Source of the DNA: Pelobates cultripes
Taxonomy: Eukaryota > Chordata > Amphibia > Anura > Pelobatidae
Length of the DNA stretch: 64,000 nucleotides
Direction of reading: 5' to 3'
Assembly (NCBI GenBank): GCA_933207985.1
Contig: OW240914.1
Location: 205,688,685-205,752,684, forward strand
Position 1 is the first letter of the stretch; the number at the start of each line of letters is the position of its first letter. Shown here one piece after another: positions 19,329 to 29,640 of this stretch. The translations under genes and the position numbers were made by a program. The notes beneath the pieces were generated by a model. That model saw only the letters and a list, made by a program, of their open reading frames with translations, was not told the origin of the DNA and searched no databases.

Positions 19329-19800
19329 TGGCTTGAACTAGCTCTAATATGATGGCATACAGGGATACAATCCCCGCTTATAGGATATGTGGAGAGGTAT
19401 AGGTCTATTGATCCGTATGTGGAGTAAAGAGAAAATGATGGTGCAATATGTCTAGTACTGATGGATAAATTATTTGACGACAGGGTCTATTGTAATCCTA
19501 CTCACGTGTAGTAGAGCTACTAGTTCAAGCTTACAAGATTTATCCATCTGTACTAGACATATTGCACTATCATTTTCTCTTTTCTCCACATAGGGATCAA
19601 AAGACCTATACCTCTCCACGTATCCTATAAGCGGGGATTGTACCGCTGTATGCCATACATATAGAGCTAGTTCAAGCTCTACTACACATGAGTAGGATTA
19701 CTATAGAACCATCTGTCCTAATATTTACCTTGTTTTCTTGACGTTTTGCACCATTATTTTCTCCTCTCTCCACATACGGATCCAAAGAAGCCGTCTCCAT
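19329..19800. repeat. Complex inverted repeat with ~140-bp arms
   Basis: Arm 19335-19470 (GAACTAGCTCTAATATGATG ... GATGGATAAAT) pairs with 19535-19675 in inverted orientation. The spacer at about 19483-19530 is itself repeated inverted at about 19665-19715. A third, shorter copy of the second arm (ATTTTCTCCTCTCTCCACA) is at about 19750-19790. No ORF of note lies inside. Confidence 0.75.
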
Positions 19801-19923
19801 TCAGTTTACACAGACTATTTCCCCATACAGGCCGTCGGTTGTTCATCTGCCATAATTAAGGACTTTATTTTGGTATTTCTCTTTTTTAAGGTTTTTCTTA
19901 GGCTTTACCATCCTATTTTGGAC

Positions 19924-20010
19924 TTTGTTTACTATCATCTGTACTATAGTCTGTTTTGGCGCAACCTTTCTTTGTCTTGTCTTTTATAGAATGAACTATG
20001 CCTCTGCGCA
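19924..20010 (+). repeat. Direct repeat, copy 1 (copy 2 at 22741)
   Basis: TTTGTTTACTATCATCTGTA and the following ~60 bases recur nearly unchanged at 22741-22820. Copy 2 lacks a few bases (TTTATA region). Confidence 0.75.
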
Positions 20011-20173
20011 GACAACTGTTACTGTATGAAAGCTATGCCAATAATGTTTCATATACTGCTTACTACACATGCATTGCCTCCCCTGCATGGGAACACTATT
20101 TCATGCTCAATAAAAACAGATTTAACACAATAATACACATGTACGTGTACTTGTATTTCTACAAATATCTATA

Positions 20174-20174
20174 T

Positions 20175-20211
<37 letters not shown>
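20174..20211. repeat. (GATA)n microsatellite
   Basis: About nine GATA/TAGA units followed by a few imperfect ones. Confidence 0.9.
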
Positions 20212-22740
20212 ATAGAAATATAGATAGACAAAACCATGTACAGTATGTAACTGGCACTCTGCTGTATTGTCTGTAGTTTTCCTTTGTTACTACCCCAACA
20301 CAATGTTTAAGATATTTCAAATAAAGTTTATTACATCAATAATGACTTTACATTGTTATTCTGGAAGGAACAGTTCCACGCAGGTAGTTATCTTTCAAAT
20401 ATCTTTAAAATATAAAATTATTTATTTTATTTCTGTATTTCAAATTTAAGGCTCTGGTATGCATATCTACATTAGGCTTTTCAGAGATACTCAGGGTTAC
20501 TCATTAAACTGTGAACTGCCAGAAAAAAAAAATATAAATGTAGACCAAAATAATTAAGGTGCAATCATAGCTAAATTAGAGAAAGTTTTCAGTTCAGCAG
20601 CCCCCCTCCCCCTCCAGCATCAGTTTCCGAATTAAGGTTCACTGTCTATTAATGTGAACTTAGCACTTGTTTTCTTCCTTTTGGTTGTTTTTAATAAGGA
20701 AAAATATGTGATCAAGTATAGAGTACAGCATTACGTTGCCAATTTAATTGCCACAGTAATTCAAACTGCTGGATTGACAACAGCATTGCTTTCTTTACAG
20801 TCTGTTTAAACTTTAAGACAGCCTTAAGCTGAATGAAGCTGTAATTCACAGTGTAAAGTGAACAATTCTTCGTCCATGATGTACATTCCCTTTAAATCCA
20901 CTGCATTTTGTATCCCATGAAATCCTGACCGACTGCACCATCAATTAACTTTGTTTGCACATTGTTAAATGTTTTCTTCAAGTAGATATCTGAAAGTAAA
21001 AGTAAAAATACATTAAATATTTATATGTACAGGTGGTACATATATACTATAACTATATCAGCATCAATACCAAGGGCTCTGTTAACAAAGTACTGAGTTT
21101 TAGCTGTAGTATTGCCTGGATCAGGGCAATGTGGGTAGAACAGATCTTATCAATTAATTAATGTTGATACTTTGTATGTTCACTTACACTTTTCTGACTG
21201 ACCACTAGAGGTCAGTCTTTTGTTATTTGGTAAACTGAAGAGAATAACACTTTTATTTGTTTACAGGTGTTTACGTTAAATTGATACACTGTCTTGAACT
21301 TACCGTTGTAGATTAGTTTATTCTTCAATCCACGATGTGGCTGAAATTTTTTTAAATTAATGTTTATAGCAGAGACATGAATGTTGGCAGCTGGTAAGAA
21401 TCAATACACAATTTAGTCCACCCATTGTGAAACTTTGTGATGAATGTGCTTATCTCAAATTTTAACCTTTCCCAAGAATTCAACAATTATAGTATTACCT
21501 ATATTACTTCCACTGCAAGACTATCTGCAATTAGCAATGGTTTGCACCCTCACTGGGGTTCTGGCCATACAGTGTTCTGGATCCGGGAAAATTAATTAGC
21601 TGAGGACGTCAGTTGACAGCAACAAAAGTTGCACAGAATCGACATTAGTCAGCCCACAACTTTAGTTCCTGGTTGGTCGATAACATCCCTATGACACTGA
21701 CGGAGGTGGAGTTTCAGGTAAGCTTACACTTTAATGGCCATTGGAGTTATACTAAATAAAGGACGAAGATTTTACAAACTAGAATGATCAAAGATATATA
21801 CACAATGTAACATGAATAATCAGAATGAAATAAAAATAAATATATTCTCAATAATACTTACTATGTGTATAGTTCAGAAAGTATATCAACTCATAAATTT
21901 TACAAATTCAAAACATCCTTTACATTGTTTATTTGAGGAATTATATTATATATAATTTTGATTTATGTTTTACTATTTTGTTATTCTTTTATTTAATTGT
22001 ATATGAATTATATATTCTTCAATTGTGATACATATGTGTATATATAATCAATCACTGCGTGTTAGTGGAGACCTAGGCCTTTCTCTTTGTGGAAACACTG
22101 CCAGAAGCATCTTGCTGTTGATTGGAAAAAATGTATCTTACAGTATTGTATTTTTTTCTCAACTATTTTGCCTTATGTTTTTAACTGTTCGGTGAATCCC
22201 TATGTGTGCCAGACTGGCAAGGTATGTCCTGTAAAAATGATTCTCCAGCCCCATGAGTTGGAAACTTTCTCTAATTTGGATATTTAGTAGTGCAATTTGC
22301 TATCCCTTTGTCAACTGCAATTTAGTCAATAACAGTGCATCATTCCAAAAAGCCCAAATGGTCTTATTTTCACAGAGGTCTCAGAATGTGTCCAGTCGGC
22401 TCCTGGATCAATATGACATCTCACATATGACCTTGTAACCTCAAAAATAATCTTAGTTTGTGTGACAGCTGTTGCATTGCTGTGATAACATGCTCATTTA
22501 TAGTGTCACCTTGAGCTTCCTTGGACCACTTTTTAAATTATATTTGGTACCTACACAACCATATGTTTATTAATTATGCAGTTACATAGAAACATTTTCA
22601 AAATTGAACCTTAATTACGGTCATTCAAATTAGGAGAAACAGTCCAAACACTTAAAACAGCTTGAAGCAGTTATTACATCTGCAAAAAGTGTTGTTTTCA
22701 ACAGAAATTGGCACTTTCATAAATTAACCTTGTTATACCC
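20212..22740. other. AT-rich non-coding stretch
   Basis: No gene, transposon end or RNA gene recognised. Only short chance ORFs are present. Confidence 0.4.
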
Positions 22741-22820
22741 TTTGTTTACTATCATCTGTACTATAGTCTGTTTTGGCGCAACCTTTCTTTGTCTTGTCTA
22801 GAATGTACTATGCCTCTGCA
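22741..22820 (+). repeat. Direct repeat, copy 2 (copy 1 at 19924)
   Basis: Matches 19924-20010. The downstream sequences differ after the shared TATGCCTCTGC. Confidence 0.75.
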
Positions 22821-22992
22821 CATCTTATTACTTCTTGGTTTGTTTAGCTCAATTGAACTAAACTCAAGAGGAAAGCAATTGCCCAAAGCACCTGCCTTGC
22901 AAAGACTTCTCAATGAGCTGGTGAAGGAGGGTAGGGCTTGCAAAGGCTGAAGACAAGACATATCTGCAACATTTTCAAGCTGTTTTAGATAT

Positions 22993-24718
22993 TGTCATGG
23001 TTCTGACCGTGACATCCAGAGGGCCAGATGTGGGCGCCCCAGAAGTGCCCAACAGGGGATTTGAACCTGAGTACTTTGCGGTCCTGGGCAACAGGGGATT
23101 TGAACCTGAGAACTTTGTGGTCCTGGGCCCGCTGTTTCTCCTCTGAGAAACTATTCAGCTCATGTATCACCCTGTCTTGTCTCCAGACTGTGTCTGCTCC
23201 AGTCTCTCAGTCCACCTGAAGCAGATGCCTAATCAGCCAGGAATAAAACACTGCCTCTCTCTGAGGGCAGTGTCAGTTCATTGATTCTGGTTCCTGTCTT
23301 GGCGTTTGTGATCCAGTGTTCTGGAGTCGGCTCCTGACCTTGGCTTTTTCTTATTGTGTGTCCTAACCTCTGGCATCCTCTGACTTTGGCTTAACCTCGT
23401 TTATCCTGACTTCTGGCACCCTCTGACTTTTGGCTTACCCCCGACGCTTTTCCTGTTTGTGTCCTTGCCTGTACTGTGACTTGGAGCAATATCCTGTACA
23501 GCCCCCGTGCACAGACTCACAGGCCAGGTAAATTCTTACCTGACCACCTTAGCCTGTGTTTATTTGCAAGGTTGACCATATATCTCTGCATACCGGACTC
23601 CACATCAGGTAAGTGTCACATCCTGTTCCTCGCTGCGGATCATTCTGGCAATGGCTTCTGGTATCCAGTACTCTTTTTGCTGTCCTTGCTTGGTTTTTCT
23701 GGTCTATGTCTGGTTTTCTTTATTGCTGGGTTTCTCAGTTCATTCTTATATTCTGTCCCTGGATTTCCCAGTCTCTTGGATTCACTTAAATGTTTATTTT
23801 ATGTTGCCACACCCGTTTGTTTTCCACTTTCCTTTTGTTTCAGCTTGGACCTGCAGCAGTGTTTCATGTCTCTGCCCTTTCTTGCAGGTAAGTGCTATTG
23901 TGGTATAGTGTGGTTGTTTTAGCATGCATTAGGCAGTGTAGGGCCTGCCAGATATGGGGTACATTGGCGTTGTTGGCAGGCTTGTGCAATGTATGATCAT
24001 ATAATGTAACTAAATCCCCATACTTTTCATAATTCGTGCTTAGCTATGTTTCCTCTTGTTTTACCTTGTATCTCTTGTCTTGTTTTACTTTGTCTTGTAA
24101 TCCCAGTCCATGTACAGTCATGCCCATATTATGTTCTTGTTTTCCTCATGTCTTGTGTACATGTTCTAGGTTCTGCTTTCTGTCTTGCTCTGGTTCTGGG
24201 TTATACTAGTTTTGTCTTGTTTTCATGCATGGTGCCTATCTTTAGTCTTGCCCTGTTCTCCTAGTTTTGTCTTGTTCTCATGGATGGTGTCTATTTCTAG
24301 TCTTGCCTTGCTCTCCTAGATTTGTCTTGTTTTTGTGCATGGTGACTTGTTCTCCTAGTTTGGTCTTGTTTTCTTGTATGGTGCCTTGCTCTCCTAGTCT
24401 TGCCTTGCTTCAGTACTGGATACATCCCTGCTGCAGAGCCTCCCTATTCAGCTCCTGGGAGGTCTGCTTAATTACTTGCTCCTAGTTCCTGGGATCCGCA
24501 TAAGCTGAATCGGGGTTCTGGTATGTGGCTGCACAAATGCTGGTGCTCAACACCAGGGGGCGTGCAGTTACCCTGCACCTGACCCTGCTAATCCACTTCC
24601 ACACTGTGATTCCTACTCTGAACTTCAGGCACTCAGGGGTCCCGGTCCACGCACCGCCGCCCGGACAGTGTCTGGGTACGGGGACCGGACCGCCACCCTG
24701 ACCGTAAGATCCTGACAT
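22993..24718 (+). repeat. 5' LTR, enlarged
   Basis: Starts TGTCATGGTTCTGACCGTGA and ends GTAAGATCCTGACA like the 3' LTR, but is 1,726 bp instead of 588. The extra ~1.1 kb (23614-24708) lies exactly between two GTAAG pentamers. A 39-bp tandem duplication (GGGGATTTGAACCTGAG unit) lies at about 23050-23130. Confidence 0.8.
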
Positions 24719-25000
24719 AATGAACTGACCATGGAGTCTGCAGAGATATACAAGCTGCTCACCTCCTTTGCTCAGCAAGTGACCAACCTGTTCCAGACTG
24801 TTCAGGAGGCTGTATTTTCACTTAAAGGAACAGTACACCAACCCTGGAACCTGCCTATTCAGAATTATATATGAATATAATTATATTTATTCATATGAAC
24901 ATACCTCCTGCCAGAGAATGTTTTTGACCTTTCAGAGGAAGAGGGTGATTCTGACCTCTACGAAGAACCTGTTCTTAAAAGGGGGGGGGGGGGTGGGTCC

Positions 25001-25588
25001 TGTCACGGTTCTGGCCGTGACATCCAGACGTGGTGGCCCCAAAAGAGCCCAACAGGAGATTTGAACCTGAGTACTTTGCGGTCCTGGGCCTGCTGTTTCT
25101 CCTCTGAGCAACTATTCATGTATCAGCCTGAAGTCCGATCTTGCCTTGTCTCCAGCAATAGGGGGTTGGACTTTTCCTGTGACGGCTCCAGTCTCTCAGT
25201 CTACCTGAAGCAGATGCCTAATCAGCCAGGTATAAAACACTGCCTCTTTCTTTGTGTTCCTGTGTTGGTGTTTGTGATCCAGTGTTCTGCAGTCAGCTCC
25301 TGACCTTGGCTTTTTCTTATTGTGTGTCCTGACCTCTGGCACCCTCTGACTCTGGCTTACCCTCGTTTATCCTGACTCCTGGCACCTTCTGACTTTTGGC
25401 TTATTCTCTACGATTCTTCTGCTTGTGTCCTTGCCTGTACTGCGACTTGGAGCAACATCCTGCACAGCTCCCGTGCACAGACTCACAGGCCAGGTCAATT
25501 CTTACCTGACCACCTTGGCCTGTGTTTATTTGCAAGGGTGAGCATATATCTCTGCATACCAGACTCCACATCAGGTAAGATCCTGACA
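25001..25588 (+). repeat. 3' LTR
   Basis: 588 bp, TGTCACGGTTCTGGCCGTGA to AAGATCCTGACA, directly after the polypurine tract. It aligns with the outer parts of the 5' LTR and has a single copy of the 39-bp unit. Confidence 0.85.
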
Positions 25589-25593
25589 GATAT

Positions 25594-28500
25594 ACTACAA
25601 TGATAGCAATATGTTACCTCAGGAATAAGAACCATGTATGTTTATGTGCCGTCTTCATTTAGATGCTGGTATTTCTCTCTTCACCTGTACTGCTTTTAAA
25701 AAAGTGAATTATGAAAGAATGTGATTTCACTGCCTCACTGAATTGTTTAATTTCCATGATCTTCTCTATGTCAAATTAGTGATATCCGTTAGTGAAATAA
25801 GATGGCTTGAAGTCTTATTTTTAAATTTTGTTTTCTCAAAAATTGTAAGTGCATATATGAAACAGTTAATGCATGGGCATCAAAATTTATATTTTTAGTA
25901 TACTTTAATTTAAAATAAATTTTAAATGATTTTACTTATGACATTTATTTAGCTTTTTACTCCTGATATGTTCTCCTGCGTTATCCTACATTTTTAAGAA
26001 GAGACTAACAACTAATATAGCAAATGCTGTAATGGAATTAAATAAGTAACTTTGAATTGTAAGCGACTAAGTATGTCAGTTAAATACTTACTACGAAAGG
26101 GAGATGTAGAAAATGGCTGTGTAACTCTGTCAGACAGTCCATTCTTAGAAGCACAGTAATGTATCCAAGAAGACTCTACTGTAAACCAACCATTCTGTAG
26201 GAGGAATCCAGTTTCTAAAAGCTGTCTTGGTGACAAATTGGAAGCCGGTTTAAGTGGCAACAGAGAGTTTGACATGTTATCTCACATTTCAAATGCAAAA
26301 TACTCGATAAGAGAAATCTGAGACTCAAATGAAAAACATTTAATTAATAACCTGTAAAGTAATAGAGGTATATTTATTCACTAGACTGTTTATTGTACAG
26401 AATTAAAGGATATCTGTCACCTCAAAACTATTTTTAATATATTTCTTTCACCAAGTTTTGAAAGCAAATGGATTTATTTTTTTATAACGGAAGTATATGT
26501 AAAAATTTTTAGAAAAACTCATCCCTACGTTTAATATATGACCAGATTCTTCAGCCATATGCATACACCTTGGGTCAGACAGTGTTTGAAAGCCCACAGT
26601 CAGTCTCTATGGTCTTCCCTGATTCACTCTCTATCCAGAAGAGGGAAAACTATAGAGACTGTCATGTTTCAAATGCCATCTAACGACATTTCACTTTTTT
26701 TGAAGAGCTTCATTTTAGTGGCGCCCATACCACTTTTAGCTTTAAAAAAAAAAAAAAAAAAAAGTTTTAATAGCTTACCAACTGGACTATTAATTTGACT
26801 ATTTAGTGTGAACTATTAAAGGGTACCCAACTTTCAGATCCTGCAGTTATGCTACCATTATACGTTTCTACAAAAAAGCAAAAAACAAAACATTTCCCAT
26901 TTAATGAACATGCATGCAAATGCTAAATATATAACACAGGTGAACTCACCCCATAAAATAAGAGGTCCCGATGCTGGTTATATGAAGGGATAAACTGATT
27001 CTCAGTCGGCTACAAGCTGTAAAAATAGATCTCTTGCACTCTACTCATGAAATAAAGCATACACTTGATGGAAAATAATACATACAAATGTGGAAAAAAA
27101 TCCATAAAAAACAATTATTAATTATTAATAAACCTATATGGAGGATACCCAAATTAACAATACTTTTGTGGCTGGATCCTAAATAGAAGTTAGTAAAACA
27201 AACAGAGGCTTAACTCATTTAAACAGAGCAGATACCGTACGTTACATAAACTCACAGTAAAAACACCATAAGATATACTAGTAAATCACTTAAAAACAAG
27301 GTCATACATCATACAATCAATGAAATACATCAGGTAACTTTACATTTGCATATTATCTTTGTGGAAAAATATGCATGACAGGTAAAAATTCTATTGTCTT
27401 TCAGATAATTGAAAATAAAATACTTCTTTAACAATATATAAAACCTCTCATATTTTGTAACTAAGAAAAATAGGTATGAGGGTACTGTGCTGTGCCAATG
27501 CTGTGTGTATTAAAGTATTATGTGTGACATAAAAGTACAGCTTGCTTAGTAAATAATAAATTAAAATTCCTTTTTAATTTTATTGTTTAAGGCTGTCTAG
27601 CAATGGCCCTCTTCATCTCTTGTCCCTGCATGTCAAACATGTTTTGTTAGAATTAATTGTTTGTCTTTACCTATTGTACAGTGATGTGGAATATATCGTC
27701 ACTGTATAAATGCTATGAACTACAAGGTCCATGTGATGTTAGTCACCGTCACTGGGTATGGAAGGCAGACACTATATGTAGGTCCTCAGATTCCTCTTGT
27801 GTTTTGGTCACCCTGTGCCCAGTATTAGTGCAGGGCATATTTAATGTTTTGCTTGTCTGTGATCTGCTCCTCCCCCCTTTTTTTTTTTTTTTTTTTTGTC
27901 CCATTGTTTCCCCAGCAGGGTGTTGTCCCAGGGACACTGCCAGACCAGTTTAAACTAGCTGCTTTGTTCCTCCTCAATCTCCCTTGCTATTATCTGACCC
28001 AACCCTTCATTGTACTATAGTGTTCTATGCACCCTATTGTATGTAAATGAGGCTGTTGGGGGCTTAAAATGTGTGCTATGTCTAATAAAGTTTGTTGCTG
28101 TTTTAACCTTCACCAAATGTCATCTGGTTTTTGGGGAAATCTGCTGATGGTAAGTGTGTCCAGGGCTATATACACAGTAGCCTGGTTCAGGGTGAAAAAA
28201 GGCCCTCAGTGATCCCAGTCCAGCCTTGGCGACTCGATCTGAAGTGCTCCAGGGTCCCTGATAGCTACGAGGAAGCAGACTTGGTGGAGGTACTTGGTCG
28301 GAGTACTGGAGCTCTGTCACAGCCCAGATGTGATTTAAAAACACATGAACTATAAGAAGCTTCTTCTGCCAGTACATAATTACATGCACACACCAGGGCC
28401 GCCATCACGGGGTGACAGACGGTACTCTGTTAAGGGCTTGCAGATGCAATGTGGTCCAGTTGGAGAAATATACATACCTCTTTTAGCCGGACTGGGTTAT

Positions 28501-29340
28501 GTCATCTGAAATTGAGGCCCCTTAACAGGCTATATTAACAACACCTATTCCTCTCCTGCGTTGCAGCACTGGGAGGAAGTGAAATCAGATAATTTCGTCC
28601 TGGCGTTAGAAGGATGCCGTGCGGAATTGAATTGAAAGCCCTGCACAGCCAGCAGACCAAAGCCGCTTACTTGGCCACTGGACCCCAGGGATGCCACCGT
28701 CCTTCAGCATAAAGGTAAATATGCATACATTTATGGGGTAGGATAGGTGCTTTTGGGGATGAGCAGTTTAAAAAATATATATATTTAAGTTTTTACTCAT
28801 CTTACCTGTGGTCAGGGTTTGAGGACACTACATTTCCTGGTGGTCTGGCAGCACAGTGTAGACTGCCAGCAGCTTGCTGGCTTACATAATAAAGAAGGCC
28901 TTGGAGACTCCATCTTCACCTCCAGCATTTCCGGTCCCATTCTCGCAGCTCTTGCATTGTGCTGCTTTGGAGCTTCCATGGCAACGTGCTGAAGGCCTGG
29001 GTGTGTATCGGCTGTACCCCTCTGATGGCAACACTGGGTGTCTATCGTGTCCTCTTTACATAAAAGAAAAGGGGACTGCACTCCAAAAAAATATCTTTAT
29101 CTCAAACTATGGAGGTATCTCAATATCTCAATGTTCTTTTGTTTGGCAGACTGGAGTGCCTTGACTTCTTCTGTTATTGTATACATTTACACTGAGAGGA
29201 CAGAAACAACTCCCTGAACTATATCAACAAGATGAAGCTCACAAGCAAAATAAACTGAAAGTTTCCCAGCAGCGCACCTAGACTTGCATATTTCTCTTCT
29301 TATTTGACAATTGCACCCTCAGTATAAGTGAATTTCAAGT
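25594..29340. other. Mostly unassigned DNA, with homopolymers and a possible LTR remnant
   Basis: AT-rich. Contains an A20 run near 26745 and a T20 run near 27878. At about 27640-28330 a stretch with an AATAAA signal (28083-28088), flanked by promoter- and leader-like sequence, could be a decayed LTR, but neither end nor target duplication could be fixed. One exon-like ORF is listed separately. Confidence 0.3.
26090..26275 (-). CDS. Candidate host exon, unidentified
   Basis: A minus-strand frame opens at the ATG at 26275 (MSNSLLPLKPASNLSPRQLL) and reads 61 residues of ordinary, non-repetitive protein composition (ETGFLLQNGWFTVESSWIHY, then CASKNGLSDR). It then reaches a strong GTAAGT splice donor at about 26090. 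An in-frame TGA lies just upstream of the ATG, so it would be a first coding exon. Past the donor the frame continues into AT-rich filler to a stop at 26012. I do not recognise the protein. Joining the donor to the LIG4 acceptor would be out of frame, so it is not an alternative LIG4 start, though it could act as an upstream ORF. It could equally be a chance ORF or a fragment of a repeat. Confidence 0.25.
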
Positions 29341-29343
29341 TTA

Positions 29344-29616
29344 AAGAGTTATTCCAAGCCCTATTACCATGACTACTTCAGTGATTTGAAGTGGTCATGG
29401 AGCCTGGAGTCTGTACGTATGTGTAACTTTATTGCACAGAATGTCAGTATTTGGCTGAGAGCAGTCAGCTGACTCCCTCGGCAAATAAATGTCAACTACC
29501 ATGGCTACCGGCTTCTGCATCAGAGCTCAGTGTGGATCCAGGTATGGGGGCAAAATGTTTCTGAACAGCTTGGGGGAGCGGGTTTTAGTGGTTATGATGA
29601 TTGGAGTAGAATTTTA
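29344..29616 (+). repeat. Degenerate TTAA-type MITE
   Basis: Starts near a TTAA with AGAGTTATTCCAAGCC and a palindrome around TGACTACTTC/GAAGTGGTCA; ends TGGTTATGATGATTGGAGTA before TTAA near 29615. It is older than the 54-63 kb copies. Confidence 0.4.
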
Positions 29617-29640
29617 AGGCCAAAGTACACTTTAGTAAAT

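Larger units (their letters stand above)
22993..25588 (+). mobile_element. Non-autonomous LTR retrotransposon, Gypsy-like, with TSD
   Basis: Flanked by a perfect 5-bp target duplication GATAT (22988-22992 and 25589-25593). The ends are TG...CA (TGTCATGG / CCTGACA). The internal part (24719-25000) keeps only a gag start (an ATG at 24730 reading MESAEIYKLLTSFAQQVTN), a short acidic segment (FDLSEEEGDSDLYEE) and a polypurine tract (AAAA then G13, 24977-24993) right before the 3' LTR. No reverse transcriptase or integrase remains. No clear tRNA primer-binding site follows the 5' LTR. The gag-like start and overall layout suggest Ty3/Gypsy, but that assignment is an inference. Confidence 0.88.

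Noticed and set aside
22993..23135. tRNA gene from the B-box-like sequence in the LTR
   Set aside because: Only a T-arm-like piece is present; no acceptor, D-arm or anticodon arm could be folded around it.
23476..23922. 148-codon hydrophobic plus-strand frame
   Set aside because: It lies inside the enlarged 5' LTR and its Leu/Phe/Ser richness comes from pyrimidine-rich DNA; no conserved motif.
26090..26275. Candidate exon as an alternative N-terminus for LIG4
   Set aside because: Joining its donor to the LIG4 acceptor at 2193 puts the ligase ATG out of frame and soon meets a stop.
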